Below are positions 18,076 to 26,961 of a stretch of 64,000 nt of DNA, piece after piece. Every line of letters begins with the position of its first letter. Within the stretch, counting starts at the first letter, position 1. The translations under genes and the position numbers were made by a program. Source of the DNA: Heyndrickxia camelliae. Its GTDB lineage: Bacteria; Bacillota; Bacilli; Bacillales; Bacillaceae_C. The DNA lies in assembly GCF_002844575.1 (NCBI RefSeq), contig NZ_PIQO01000003.1, positions 1 through 64,000 on the forward strand. The letters run 5' to 3'. The notes under the pieces are model-generated. The model saw nothing but the letters and a program-made list of their open reading frames with translations, was not told the origin of the DNA and did no database searches.

Positions 18076-20172
18076 TTATAGAAATTGTGAAACAATTACA
18101 TCATGATCAAAAGGTGTAATACCTTCATTTGCTGAAAATATAATGTCAGCTTCTTCTTTATTATAACACTTTTCCCCTCTTGCTTTAACATGTAATCTTA
18201 ATAAATCATAAAGATTTGTCTTATTCAAAGTTGTCATTGCTTTTCCCATTAAGACCATTCCCGCTTGATTGCCTTCAACATTATTGTAGAATCGTGGATT
18301 TGATTTTAATGCAATATCTGTCCAAATTACTTTGTTTTCATGTAAATCCAATATCATAGGTATACAGATTTTAGCTTCAGAAGTTATATCAATCTTATTT
18401 TCTACCGTTTTTGGTTCATAAATTTCCCCAGAATTTGGATTTCCTCTTGCCATCCAACCCATAAAGCATTCAGGAATTTCTGCAAAATTTTGTTCCGTAA
18501 AAGAATTTATCGATAATACAATATATCTTCCACCGTATTTTCTTACAGATTCAATATCTAAATCAATAAACTCACTTGCTCCATTTGGTGCGGAAGTTAT
18601 ATCACCGCTATGAAATGCTTTATATGTTACTGATCTTAAATTTGTATAGGAAACATGTTCAAGATAGTTCCAATTCTCATCATACATTACTGCAGATAAG
18701 TCTAAGTCTGTTCTATCATTATGAGCTTCTTTCCAATAAATAAATGTTCTTATTGTATTTGTGTTTTTAGGAAAATCTAATTTTGATCCTCTCACAATTG
18801 TTTTAAATGATTTACTTGAAGATCTTTGAGAAAATGGTACTATGTAATTCCTTAAAGCTTCATCGACATACACTTTTCCTAAATAATCCTTTTGCTTGAA
18901 CTGATTAATTAAACTATTTTCACATATTCTAATTATATTATTACAAATAATTTCAGGTACTTCTGGTAGAGTATTATCAATAGCAAATACCTTTGAAATA
19001 TTTCCTTTAGGAAAGAAAGCTCTCAATTCCTTACCATCATTCCTATGCTTAAAATGTTCTATAACTTGCAATAATACTGTACTTGCAACTTGTTCAGCAA
19101 CATTTTTAAATTCGTTTATAATAACATTTGGCCTATTAGTTTTTCTCAATAGGTAATCTAGTTTTCTAGCAAATTCACCTGGTCTTTGTTTCAATAAATC
19201 AAGAGCAGCCATAAGATTACTCTCTTTAATTGCTTTATCAACTTTTCCATTGAAGGTTTCAATTTTTTCATTATTTCTGAGTTTGTTAAATGCAGTTTGT
19301 GTCTTGAGATAAGAAGTTTTAAATTCCGAAGGATGTAGTCTTTCTCCCAACCTTATCCATCTATTTTTATACCTCTTCATATCTTCTTCAATATTATTAC
19401 AGTTTTCCAATAGCGATAAAATTAACCTTCTTTCCTTCCTTTTAAAGCTCCTAAAGCGTGTATTCTGTGATAAACTGATATCCCCTTCTGATAATGCTAC
19501 GCAAAGTCTTAGTACATCTGTTGCCGTTTTAAAATACCTAAATAATAATTGTTGATTTAATCCATTCTCCAATATTAATTTTGAAACTAAAGCAACATTT
19601 TCTTTAAGTGGTATCTCTTCTGGCAATAAATTTTTAATAAAGTCCAATTTATTGTTAAAAAACCATTTTATATCCGATTGATCCATTTCTGATAATGAAG
19701 TCTTTGATTGTAATAAATTAGTGAAGATACTTAAAAACTCTTTTTCATCACCTAAATCAATTACTTTAAATTTATTAGCATTTAACAGTGGTATTCTTGT
19801 TTCCTTTTTATAATTTGGTAAAAATTCTCCGAATGTAAGATAATGCATAATTGCATTTATGTATAGTTCACTATCAGTGGCGTTCATTACTTGACTAGGG
19901 AAGTTGGGATACATTGGGCTGTATTTTTTATTAGCACCTATTATTAGCTTAATATCAGTAACAATCGAATAATAAAAGTTTTCCAGTTGATCTTTTGAAT
20001 AATTTTTTATAACATTAATTACTGATTTCGATAATGTAAATCCTAAATCTTCGATATTTTTAATGATGGTTGCTATATATTGAATGCTTTTAGTATCTTC
20101 AAATGGTGTATTTTCAATTGATCTATTAAGAAGGATCTTATTTTTTCTTCTTAAGTAAATTGCGTTCTCCAT
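18076..20172 (-). CDS. MXAN_6230/SCO0854-like protein with C-terminal TerD-like domain
   Basis: A 698-aa protein without signal peptide or membrane segment. Residues 1 to about 470 are mostly helical and carry patches I associate with the MXAN_6230/SCO0854 RNA-binding family: RFRSFKRKERRLILSLLE, RWIRLGERLHPSEF and AALDLLKQRPGEFARKLDYLL. From about 490 on there is a TerD-like fold: RTFIYWKE..DLDLSAVMYDENWN, AFHSGDITSAPNGASEFIDLD and GGRYIVLSINSFTEQNFAE, which match the DLDxSA, HSGD and YxxFxV elements of tellurium-resistance proteins. The family assignment is from memory. It starts at ATG after GGGGTG and is the first gene of the presumed RNA-repair locus (TerD-like, TPR, rtcB). Confidence 0.75.
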   Translation of the reverse strand: MENAIYLRRKNKILLNRSIENTPFEDTKSIQYIATIIKNIEDLGFTLSKSVINVIKNYSKDQLENFYYSIVTDIKLIIGANKKYSPMYPNFPSQVMNATDSELYINAIMHYLTFGEFLPNYKKETRIPLLNANKFKVIDLGDEKEFLSIFTNLLQSKTSLSEMDQSDIKWFFNNKLDFIKNLLPEEIPLKENVALVSKLILENGLNQQLLFRYFKTATDVLRLCVALSEGDISLSQNTRFRSFKRKERRLILSLLENCNNIEEDMKRYKNRWIRLGERLHPSEFKTSYLKTQTAFNKLRNNEKIETFNGKVDKAIKESNLMAALDLLKQRPGEFARKLDYLLRKTNRPNVIINEFKNVAEQVASTVLLQVIEHFKHRNDGKELRAFFPKGNISKVFAIDNTLPEVPEIICNNIIRICENSLINQFKQKDYLGKVYVDEALRNYIVPFSQRSSSKSFKTIVRGSKLDFPKNTNTIRTFIYWKEAHNDRTDLDLSAVMYDENWNYLEHVSYTNLRSVTYKAFHSGDITSAPNGASEFIDLDIESVRKYGGRYIVLSINSFTEQNFAEIPECFMGWMARGNPNSGEIYEPKTVENKIDITSEAKICIPMILDLHENKVIWTDIALKSNPRFYNNVEGNQAGMVLMGKAMTTLNKTNLYDLLRLHVKARGEKCYNKEEADIIFSANEGITPFDHDVIVSQFL

Positions 20173-21153
20173 ATTTACACCCCTTTTTTAGTTAAGGAAA
20201 TTGACACTTCTATATAATTCTCCGTAATTTTAGTTAGAAAGAATAATAAACACAGCCTACTTTCCATCTTACACCTATCATTATATTAATTTAACAACCA
20301 TTATTTATAGTATTTTTTAAATATTTTTATTCAACCAAGGCCCTGGATATAGCCGTTTTCCTTGAAATGAAAACTAACTTGTAATAAACATTTCTTACTG
20401 TTATCTTGTTTATCTTGCTGCACTAAAAACATAGTGCTGTTATACAGGTCAATATATTTAAAAAATCCCCTAATATTCGGTTTCGACTGTTATCAAATTT
20501 CAAGCCTGAATATCGGAAGCGATCTGCAACAAAGATCAAAATAAGCCTACTTCAAGCGTGCAAAATTAAAAGATTATTCAAGTTGATATATTAAGTAAAA
20601 TTGCAGCAAATTTCAATAAAACAGGCGCTCAAATAAAAATTAAATGGATTGAATAGTTAATTAAGTATCGCTTAGAAACATTGAAATTGCCTACTAGTTG
20701 GTTCTAAAAGTCATCAATTGAGCTGGCGTATTAAAGATTTACAGTAAGAATTACTGTTTAAAGTTGGAAAGATAAAAATTGGAACAATTTAAATAACGAT
20801 TATTTAATCTTTCCGGAGCAGTTAGAAGGGCAAAATAAGGAATCTGAGGAGTATGTTTCAGCTTAATTTTACTTTAATTAAATTGATAGTAGCAGGAAAG
20901 TCAAGAAAAATGGAATATTATGAGTAATAATAACATTTTTGGTAATTACGTTGATGAATCATAGTTCGAAAAAGGCAGGATGTCGATTTTACCTTTTTGA
21001 ATGATGTCTAGTCGAGCATGCTGTTAGAATTGTATTCGGGATATTAGTCACTTTGGACATACTGGGAGAACAATTCTTATTCATCACTAAAAAGAAAACT
21101 AATCAACAATGGATTAGTCTTCTTTATTATGTCGCTTTTGCTATTTATCATCA
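20173..21153. other. Long gene-free stretch with decayed coding-like sequence
   Basis: About 980 bp upstream of the TerD-like gene hold no intact gene. Short frames such as QVDILSKIAANFNKTGAQIKIKWIE (about 20579-20656) have coding-like composition but are cut by stops within 20-40 codons. I do not recognise the family. The right end holds the terminator of the TauE gene. Confidence 0.45.
21091..21125 (-). terminator. Terminator of the sulfur operon (after the TauE gene)
   Basis: ACTAATC / GATTAGT stem (7 bp, loop of 7) with a T-rich tail on the minus strand, 30-60 bp after the TauE/SafE stop codon. Confidence 0.65.
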
Positions 21154-21930
21154 TCAAAGTATATCCATCCAAATTTTAATAGCAGTCGTAAAAATTATAA
21201 CTGCTAAGATAATTTGAAGAATCTTAGTATTTATCTTTTTACCTGCTTTTGCTCCAAATGGTGCTGCGATAAGACTAGCCACAATCATGATTAAGGCTGG
21301 CAAGTAGTCTACTTGACCGGTTGAAATCTTGCCAATTGCCGTACCTATGGATGATATGAAAGTTATTGCTAAAGATGTGGCAATGGTCATTCTTGTCGGT
21401 ATTTTAAGTATCACCAGCATAATTGGAACTAGTAAAAATGCTCCACCAGCTCCGACAATACCTGCAGCAAGACCAACTAGAAGAGCAAGAAGAGCAGCCA
21501 ACCATTTATTAAATTTAACTTCATCCAACCGAACAACATCTATCCCTTTTTTGGGGATAAACATCATAATGGCAGCAATAAACGCTAGGATTCCATAAAT
21601 CACATTAACACTACTCTCAGAAAAATGAGTGGAACCAACCCCTCCTACAAAACTACCGATGAGAATACTGATTCCCATATATGCAATCAATGTCTTATTT
21701 AAATATCTACCCTTTCGATACGCCCAAACCCCGCCGATCGTGGCAAAAAACACTTGCAATGCAGTTATACCTGAAACCTCATGTGCAGTGAAGTGAGCAA
21801 CCCCAACAGCAGCAGGAATATATAACAACATTGGGTAGTTAATAATAGCTCCACCAATACCCAATAAGCCTGAAATAAACGATCCCACAAAACCGACTAA
21901 AAAAATGGTAATAATAAAATTAATATCCAT
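21154..21930 (-). CDS. TauE/SafE family sulfur-anion exporter (YrkJ-like)
   Basis: A 258-aa membrane protein with about eight helices and the two-fold repeated glycine-rich signature of TauE/SafE (DUF81): [20 protein letters not shown] near the start and [21 protein letters not shown] in the second half. Members export sulfite, thiosulfate or related sulfur anions. It is the last gene of the CstR-linked operon, 86 bp after the TusA-like gene. Its likely job is to remove sulfite or thiosulfate made from persulfide by the downstream enzymes. It is the counterpart of YrkJ in the B. subtilis yrk cluster. Confidence 0.88.
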   Translation of the reverse strand: MDINFIITIFLVGFVGSFISGLLGIGGAIINYPMLLYIPAAVGVAHFTAHEVSGITALQVFFATIGGVWAYRKGRYLNKTLIAYMGISILIGSFVGGVGSTHFSESSVNVIYGILAFIAAIMMFIPKKGIDVVRLDEVKFNKWLAALLALLVGLAAGIVGAGGAFLLVPIMLVILKIPTRMTIATSLAITFISSIGTAIGKISTGQVDYLPALIMIVASLIAAPFGAKAGKKINTKILQIILAVIIFTTAIKIWMDIL

Positions 21931-22016
21931 CCCTATCCCTCCCTTGTTTTGTTAGCATGGTGATGAGGCGGGAAAAACAATATAACGAAAGGGAGAACCA
22001 TAAATCGGTCCTCTTC

Positions 22017-22244
22017 TTATGCCTTCTTTATCCAAAACTTCAGGATTTCATTTTCTTCTTCTTGTTTCACTACCTCATGACCACCTGATTTTGCCCAAGC
22101 AGGTAAATCATTTAATGCACCTTTATCTGTTGTATGGATTTCTAATATTTGTCCTGATTCAAGCTCATTCATTGCTTTTTTCGTTTTCACAATTGGCATT
22201 GGACATGCTAATCCTTTTGCATCTAATACTTTAGAAATTTCCAT
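22017..22244 (-). CDS. TusA-like sulfur carrier protein (YrkI-like)
   Basis: A 75-aa sulfurtransferase of the TusA/SirA fold. The sulfur-carrying Cys is in the signature LACPMPIVKTKKAM (Cys14), and the C-terminal half holds the usual HTTDKGALNDLPAWAKSGGHEV. It passes persulfide sulfur between rhodaneses and acceptors. It sits between the MBL-rhodanese enzyme and the exporter and has a GGAGAG ribosome binding site. It is the shorter of two intact TusA domains here; a third copy at 26.15-26.2 kb is dead. Confidence 0.92.
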   Translation of the reverse strand: MEISKVLDAKGLACPMPIVKTKKAMNELESGQILEIHTTDKGALNDLPAWAKSGGHEVVKQEEENEILKFWIKKA

Positions 22245-22315
22245 GTTGAAACTCTCCTTTTATATTTTTATAAAAAATCCGGTTTAAAACAGGCTTTTTA
22301 CGGGAAATAAGTTAC

Positions 22316-23443
22316 TTATCTTACTGCACAACGGTTTGGTCCGATTTCCATTTCGCGCTGTTTTTCTTCATCTGGATTGATTTTCCCCATATTGGTTTGG
22401 CGAATTTCTTGATATGCATGTGGTTGAGGCGGTAAATTCCCTGTTACCAATTTTCTAAATTCATTTTCATCTTCAATATTTAATCCGTGATTTTTAGCAA
22501 ATAGTGTTCCTAATTTTTCAGCTACTGTACCATCATCATTTAACTCATCCATTATCATAAAATGTGCTGGAAGAACTAATAATTCATCTGATAATTCTCG
22601 ATAACGATTGTAAAGAGTCTCCCTTAAATCGGAAACCCAATCTTCTGCCATGCCGGCTAGGTCTGGTCGACCAATGGAGTCGATGAATAGAATATCTCCT
22701 GAAAATAAGAATTGTTCATCTACTACGAAAGAAGTGGATCCAATGGTATGACCCGGTGAATATATGGCATGAATATTAATGGTCGCGTTCCCAATCGTTA
22801 CATCATTTCCACCCTCTAATGGTTGGTATGAGAAGGTTACATCCGTTGCATCTTTTGGTGGAAGCCAATATATTGCGCTTGTTTTCTCTGCAATTTGACG
22901 TCCTCCAGATATATGGTCAGCATGAAGATGTGTATCAAATACATGTGTAATTTTTGCACCAATGCTATCAGCAAAGTTTAGATAAATATCAATCATACGA
23001 GTGGCATCAATCAATGCAGCTTCCCCGTTAGAAACGACCATATAGGATAAACAGCCTTTCCCTATGCGGACAAATTGATAAATTTCTCCACCATCTTTCA
23101 AATCTCCAACTTTCACTGGTTCTAAATGCTCACTCCAAGCTTTCATACCTCCCTTTAAATAAGAAACAGTTAATCCCGCTTCAGAAAGCATATCTGCTAC
23201 CATGACAGAAGAGCCTTCTTTTGCACAAACCACTAAGATTTCTTTATCAGAAGGAAGTTTTTCTAAAATTCCCTCCACACCATCTAGTAATTCGTAATAA
23301 GGAACATTAAGGTAATCAAAGTTTTTACCTTCAATTTTCCAGTCATTAAAATCACTTTCGTTTCTTACGTCCAATACAAATAGTTCTTCTTTGTTAAAGA
23401 CTTTTTTTGTCACATCTGCTGAAGTCATTACTTTAACAGTCAT
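22316..23443 (-). CDS. Rhodanese/metallo-beta-lactamase fusion, persulfide dioxygenase family (YrkH-like)
   Basis: A 375-aa cytoplasmic enzyme. Residues 1 to about 105 form a rhodanese domain with a Cys in the loop VVCAKEGSS. The remainder is an ETHE1/persulfide-dioxygenase-type MBL domain with [15 protein letters not shown] and [15 protein letters not shown]. The order (rhodanese first) is the reverse of S. aureus CstB-type enzymes but agrees with what I recall of YrkH. It should oxidise glutathione- or low-molecular-weight persulfide to sulfite or thiosulfate. I chose the ATG at 23443; a GTG two codons upstream is possible. A weak operator-like palindrome (TTACCCCCTACGGTAT, 23451-23466) overlaps its ribosome binding site. 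Confidence 0.88.
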   Translation of the reverse strand: MTVKVMTSADVTKKVFNKEELFVLDVRNESDFNDWKIEGKNFDYLNVPYYELLDGVEGILEKLPSDKEILVVCAKEGSSVMVADMLSEAGLTVSYLKGGMKAWSEHLEPVKVGDLKDGGEIYQFVRIGKGCLSYMVVSNGEAALIDATRMIDIYLNFADSIGAKITHVFDTHLHADHISGGRQIAEKTSAIYWLPPKDATDVTFSYQPLEGGNDVTIGNATINIHAIYSPGHTIGSTSFVVDEQFLFSGDILFIDSIGRPDLAGMAEDWVSDLRETLYNRYRELSDELLVLPAHFMIMDELNDDGTVAEKLGTLFAKNHGLNIEDENEFRKLVTGNLPPQPHAYQEIRQTNMGKINPDEEKQREMEIGPNRCAVR

Positions 23444-23487
23444 TTTCACCTTACCCCCTACGGTATATTTTATATTAAAAAAATTTA

Positions 23488-23883
23488 TTAGAATGTTAAT
23501 GTTACATCTGCAACTTTCGCAAACTCTAAAAATGTTACAGCTCCGCCTACTTCAATTCCATCAATAAAATCTTCTTTTACTAGACCCATTACATCCATCG
23601 TCATTTGACACCCAATAAAAGTAACACCCATTTCCTGTGCCATCTCAACCAATTCAGGAATAGCAGGTACATTTGCATTGGCAAAACCTTCCGCAAAATG
23701 TTCTTTCCCTTCTGGCATTGGAAGTTGTTGATAAGCTTCTTTGTGAATTAAATTAAGTCCTTCAAATGTGAAGAAAATAGCTATTTCTTGATCTGTTGCC
23801 GCTGCAGCGGTTGCGATATTGAATACTTTATATGCATCAAATATTCCACCATTACTTGCGATAATTGCTACTTTTTTACTCAT
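23488..23883 (-). CDS. DsrE/DsrF-like sulfur transfer protein
   Basis: A 131-aa DsrE-fold protein ([29 protein letters not shown]... start) with the candidate sulfur-binding Cys in [12 protein letters not shown] near residue 95. DsrE-like subunits relay sulfur to or from TusA proteins. The ATG at 23883 has AGGAGG 8 nt upstream; the ATG two codons earlier is too close. It is one of two DsrE-like proteins in this cluster, the other at 25484-25963. Confidence 0.88.
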   Translation of the reverse strand: MSKKVAIIASNGGIFDAYKVFNIATAAAATDQEIAIFFTFEGLNLIHKEAYQQLPMPEGKEHFAEGFANANVPAIPELVEMAQEMGVTFIGCQMTMDVMGLVKEDFIDGIEVGGAVTFLEFAKVADVTLTF

Positions 23884-24141
23884 ATTCATTTCCTCCTAAT
23901 TTAAAAGTGCATTCATATTACTGTTTGGGTGAAAACCAACAATCCATTTACATACTGATTTCCGATTGTGGAACCCCATTTGTCCAGTAATTCTTACAGG
24001 TTGATTCATTATCTCAGGCTTGTTTCAACATTAATCTCTTTATAAGAAATATATTGATCTTTTAAGAAATTCTAGAGCATTACACAATAAGGGTAACGTG
24101 TTTTGTATAGACCGTTATTGAACTCATTATGTTTACCCTCT

Positions 24142-24717
24142 CTATCCAATACTGTTGATCGTTTTTCCAGACCATTTACTCATGCCTGGAACAACATTGT
24201 TGACATTTGAGAATCCTTTTTCAGTTAACTTTTGTGCTGCAAGATCACTTCGATTTCCAGTGCGGCATATAACGTAAATCTCATCATCCTTATTTAACTG
24301 TGCCATTTTCTCTTCTAACTCACCCAATGGAATCGATATAGCATTTGGAATATGATTAAAGGCATATTCTGCAGTTTCTCTTACATCAAGTAATACAATT
24401 CCTTGATTTGAATTAATCTTCACTTCAAGATCCTTGTTACTAATGATATTAAGGTGCTTTTGCTCATTCACTTCTTCACCCGTAGATTTCCGTAAATAGT
24501 GCTTTAAGACATCACCGTCTTCAATCGTTCCTAAAAATTGGTTGCCCGTACTTTGAGCCCATGCTTGAATATCCGCTCTGGAACCTTTATCTGTAGCTTG
24601 TATTTCGATCACTTGCCCTGCCTCAAGCGTGTTCATTGCCTTTTTTGTTTTCACAATTGGCATTGGACATGTCAATCCTTTCGCATCTAAAATTACATTT
24701 GCCTTTATAATTTTCAT
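24142..24717 (-). CDS. TusA-rhodanese fusion protein (YrkF-like)
   Basis: A 191-aa two-domain sulfurtransferase. The N-terminal TusA domain (residues 1-75) has the carrier Cys17 in LTCPMPIVKTKKAM. The C-terminal rhodanese domain (about 95-185) has its catalytic Cys in YVICRTGNRSDLA. Fusion lets sulfur be loaded onto the rhodanese and passed directly to the TusA carrier. GGAGG 6 nt before the ATG at 24717 sets the start, and the operator at 24737-24752 lies just upstream, so this gene probably has its own CstR-controlled promoter within the cluster. Confidence 0.9.
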   Translation of the reverse strand: MKIIKANVILDAKGLTCPMPIVKTKKAMNTLEAGQVIEIQATDKGSRADIQAWAQSTGNQFLGTIEDGDVLKHYLRKSTGEEVNEQKHLNIISNKDLEVKINSNQGIVLLDVRETAEYAFNHIPNAISIPLGELEEKMAQLNKDDEIYVICRTGNRSDLAAQKLTEKGFSNVNNVVPGMSKWSGKTINSIG

Positions 24718-24736
24718 GATAAACCTCCTATTTTTC

Positions 24737-24752
24737 ATACCCGGATGGGTAT
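24737..24752. promoter_or_regulatory. CstR operator candidate (perfect palindrome)
   Basis: ATACCC-GGAT-GGGTAT has perfect 6-bp arms. It is 20 bp upstream of the TusA-rhodanese start and is one of four related 16-mers found only in this sulfur cluster. It matches the TACCC...GGGTA style of CsoR/CstR operators. Confidence 0.75.
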
Positions 24753-24769
24753 ATATCAATCAAAAAAAA

Positions 24770-25066
24770 TTATTCTATATCGCCTTCCCATGCAAGCATT
24801 CCGCCACTCATATTGATAACATTATATCCTTCACTTTCTAAAAATAGAGTCGCACGGCCACTTCTACCACCAGATCGACATACCATAATGTACTCAGTAG
24901 TTTTATTTAACTCATTCATATAGGATTCAATTGTTCCTAATGGAATATTAACTGCTCCTGGAATTTTACCAGCTGCTACTTCATCGACTTCACGAACATC
25001 AATGATGTTTAATTTTTTTCCCTCTTGAATCAATGTTTCTACTTCTTTTGGTGTGATTTCTTTCAT
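24770..25066 (-). CDS. Single-domain rhodanese
   Basis: A 98-aa sulfurtransferase of GlpE/PspE size. Rhodanese landmarks are NIIDVREVDEVAAGKIPGAVNIPLG and the active-site loop MVCRSGGRSGRA with Cys near residue 63, closing with GGMLAWEGDIE. It is cytoplasmic, with no signal or membrane segment. An AGGAGG ribosome binding site precedes the ATG. It should move sulfane sulfur to thiol or cyanide acceptors within the relay encoded around it. Confidence 0.92.
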   Translation of the reverse strand: MKEITPKEVETLIQEGKKLNIIDVREVDEVAAGKIPGAVNIPLGTIESYMNELNKTTEYIMVCRSGGRSGRATLFLESEGYNVINMSGGMLAWEGDIE

Positions 25067-25089
25067 TTTTAATTCCTCCTAAATGAATT

Positions 25090-25446
25090 CTAAGACCAGG
25101 CACTCATGCCGCCTTTTACATTGGTAACATGTTTAAATCCTCGTTTTTTAAGAATCTTACATGCCTTATTACTTCTCATCCCACTCTGACAGATCACCAC
25201 AATCTCTTTATCCTTTGAGAGCTGATTTATTTTTTGCTCTAACAGCTGTAGAGGGATGTTTTGAAACTGTCTAATATGGTTACCCTTATATTCTCCAGAC
25301 GTACGAACATCCACAAATTGTTTGTTTTTATCATTTAATTCACCTTTTAATTGTGCAGATGTTATGTTCCTTACATTAGTTGGGAACATACGAGTGATGA
25401 AATAAATGACAATAACGGCAATCACAATATATTTTATATATTCCAC
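25090..25446 (-). CDS. Membrane-anchored rhodanese
   Basis: A 118-aa protein with an N-terminal membrane helix (EYIKYIVIAVIVIYFITRMF) followed by a rhodanese domain whose catalytic Cys is in VVICQSGMRSNKA. The start is the GTG at 25446, 7 nt after GGAGG. A longer frame back to 25518 would overlap the preceding gene and has no ribosome binding site. The domain should face the cytoplasm or the membrane surface, depending on helix orientation. It lies 37 bp after the DsrE-like gene. Confidence 0.87.
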   Translation of the reverse strand: MEYIKYIVIAVIVIYFITRMFPTNVRNITSAQLKGELNDKNKQFVDVRTSGEYKGNHIRQFQNIPLQLLEQKINQLSKDKEIVVICQSGMRSNKACKILKKRGFKHVTNVKGGMSAWS

Positions 25447-25483
25447 TATACAACCTCCAACTGGGAAAAAGTATTCTCCGTTA

Positions 25484-25963
25484 TTAAATGAATAAATTAA
25501 CATTGCCATCTTGCGCATCTGCTAGATAAGCTGCAACCCCTGCATATTCAATGTTATCTAATAGCTCTTCCCTTTGAAGTCCTAGAAGATCCATTGTCAT
25601 GGTACAAGCAACTAATTTAACATCTTGTTCCTGTGCCATTTCTATAAGCTGCGGCAAGGTCATTGCATTATGCTTTTTAATTACTTCCTTAATCATTTTA
25701 GGACCAAAACCCGCAAAGTTCATTTTAGAAAGTCCCATTTTGTCTGCGCCTCTAGGCATCATTTTCCCAAACATTTTTTCCATAAATCCTTTTTTTAATG
25801 GAATATGTGTCTCTTGGCGTAACGCATTTAGTCCCCAAAATGTATGAAAAATCGTTACTTCATGATCATATGCTGCGGCACCATTTGCAATAATATACGC
25901 CGCCATTGCCTTATCATAATCACCACTAAATAATACGATTGTTGTCTTTTTTGGATCTCCCAT
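25484..25963 (-). CDS. DsrE/DsrF/DrsH-like family protein (YrkE-like)
   Basis: A 159-aa DsrE-fold protein: TTIVLFSGDYDKAMAAYIIANGAAAYDHEVTIFHTFWGLN at the start and a conserved Cys in LVACTMTMDLLGL. A mid-segment rich in Met, Lys and Gly (KGFMEKMFGKMMPRGADKMG) is typical of the YrkE-type subgroup. It probably accepts or donates persulfide sulfur to TusA partners. It is the first intact gene after the operators at 25990 and 26220, with an AAGGAGG ribosome binding site. Confidence 0.88.
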   Translation of the reverse strand: MGDPKKTTIVLFSGDYDKAMAAYIIANGAAAYDHEVTIFHTFWGLNALRQETHIPLKKGFMEKMFGKMMPRGADKMGLSKMNFAGFGPKMIKEVIKKHNAMTLPQLIEMAQEQDVKLVACTMTMDLLGLQREELLDNIEYAGVAAYLADAQDGNVNLFI

Positions 25964-25989
25964 TACGTACCTCCTTATCCCAATAACCC

Positions 25990-26005
25990 ATACCTGTATA
26001 GGTAT
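25990..26005. promoter_or_regulatory. CstR operator candidate
   Basis: ATACCT-GTAT-AGGTAT, perfect 6-bp arms, 27 bp upstream of the YrkE-like start codon. It is therefore placed to control the long operon running to the TauE gene. Confidence 0.75.
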
Positions 26006-26144
26006 ATATTTTATTAAAAAAATGTATGCTTGTTTAATCCAAAACTTTCATATGTTATTTTCTCCTGCAAAATACGATAGTTCATGAATCAATTTTTCCA
26101 CCTTTATTTGTTGCAAGAACTTTTAAAATTTGACTGATTGAAGT

Positions 26145-26204
26145 AGCCATCGCCCCTTCTTGTTTTTACGATTGGCATTGGGTGCTAATCCTTTTGAATC
26201 TGAA
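26145..26204 (-). pseudogene. Relic of a third tusA gene
   Basis: Minus-strand sequence aligns base for base with the N-terminal part of the tusA at 22.2 kb (DAKGLACPMPIVKT region). It reads GATTCAAAAGGATTAGCA and then CCCAATGCCAATCGTAAAA, having lost two bases of the active-site Cys codon. The frame is then broken and the rest of the gene is gone. The operator at 26220-26235 still lies just upstream, as it does for the intact TusA-rhodanese gene. Confidence 0.75.
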
Positions 26205-26219
26205 TCCCTTTAAAAATAC

Positions 26220-26235
26220 ATACCCATATAGGTAT
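26220..26235. promoter_or_regulatory. CstR operator candidate in front of the tusA relic
   Basis: ATACCC-ATAT-AGGTAT; five of six arm positions pair. It lies about 255 bp upstream of the YrkE-like gene and directly upstream of the dead tusA copy. Confidence 0.7.
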
Positions 26236-26270
26236 TTTTTTAACTGTAAAATAGGTTGTCAACCTATTGA

Positions 26271-26534
26271 TTATCTACTTTTAACAAGTAGGTTAACAGC
26301 CTCTTTTACTAATTCCTCTGTACTTCTTTCTCCTGTTTCTTTCGCTTTCTGAACACACTCCACTAGATTGGAGCTGACCACAACACCAATGGTACGGTCG
26401 ATTGCTGTTCTCGCTGCTGAAAGTTGTGTTATTACTTCTTTACAATCCTTGTTTTCTTCCATCATTCGCAGAATTCCTCTTAATTGTCCTTCTATGCGTT
26501 TTACACGGTTTTTCATTTGATCATCATAATTCAT
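26271..26534 (-). CDS. cstR: CstR-type persulfide-sensing repressor (CsoR/RcnR family)
   Basis: An 87-aa all-helical CsoR-family repressor (MKNRVKRIEGQLRGILRMM start). The two conserved cysteines are at positions 31 (KDCKEV) and 60 (NLVECV). The residue that is His in copper-binding CsoR, four before the second Cys, is Asn56, so copper binding is not expected. This Cys/Asn/Cys pattern is that of S. aureus CstR, which forms Cys31-Cys60 sulfur crosslinks on persulfide. Its gene follows the rhodanese-like gene by 3 bp and heads the sulfur cluster; four operator-like palindromes surround it. Confidence 0.92.
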   Translation of the reverse strand: MNYDDQMKNRVKRIEGQLRGILRMMEENKDCKEVITQLSAARTAIDRTIGVVVSSNLVECVQKAKETGERSTEELVKEAVNLLVKSR

Positions 26535-26537
26535 GGA

Positions 26538-26918
26538 TTACCCTCCTTTACAATAAAGACTTTCAATATCCTTATTGTTTTCGTCTGAATCAACAACGGT
26601 ATATCCAATAACATTAAACCCAAATTGCCGTAATAACCGCACCCCAACATTCTTCTCAAGTAGATTTGATACTACTAAATAAAGATCATTATTAGGTATT
26701 TCATGGATAAAACGTTTTAAATATGCTATCGGTATATTAATGGATCCCTCAATTGGGTCATTATAGGATATATTGTAATCCCTGATATCTATAACCTTTA
26801 TCTTATCACAAACATGATCAATTGAAACGGAATTTACATCACGTATGGGATAGTATCTTTTATACGTCAAAGATAATAGAATCAGTAAGATCACTGTAAT
26901 AATAATCAAATAGATCAC
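26538..26918 (-). CDS. Membrane-anchored rhodanese-like protein lacking the catalytic Cys
   Basis: A 126-aa protein: one N-terminal membrane helix (MIYLIIITVILLILLSL) and a diverged rhodanese fold (VIDIRDYNISYNDPIEGSINIP, then VRLLRQFGFNVIGY). Where active rhodaneses carry the Cys loop, this one reads LVVSNLLEKN, so a Ser or Asn replaces the nucleophile. It is co-transcribed with cstR (3-bp gap), from the promoter that contains the operator at 26967. It may act as a sensor or scaffold at the membrane; that is inference. It starts at a GTG with AAGGAGGG upstream. Confidence 0.75.
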   Translation of the reverse strand: MIYLIIITVILLILLSLTYKRYYPIRDVNSVSIDHVCDKIKVIDIRDYNISYNDPIEGSINIPIAYLKRFIHEIPNNDLYLVVSNLLEKNVGVRLLRQFGFNVIGYTVVDSDENNKDIESLYCKGG

Positions 26919-26961
26919 CTCAACCCTCCTTTATGAAAAGGAAATATTATTGACAAGTTCT

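Noticed and set aside
25447-25518. Longer N-terminus of the membrane-anchored rhodanese
   Set aside because: It overlaps the YrkE-like gene and would put a Phe/Tyr-rich stretch before the membrane helix; the GTG at 25446 follows GGAGG.
26271-26534. Copper repressor CsoR
   Set aside because: The copper-ligand His is Asn56, no copper ATPase or CopZ is linked, and all neighbours are sulfur-transfer proteins.
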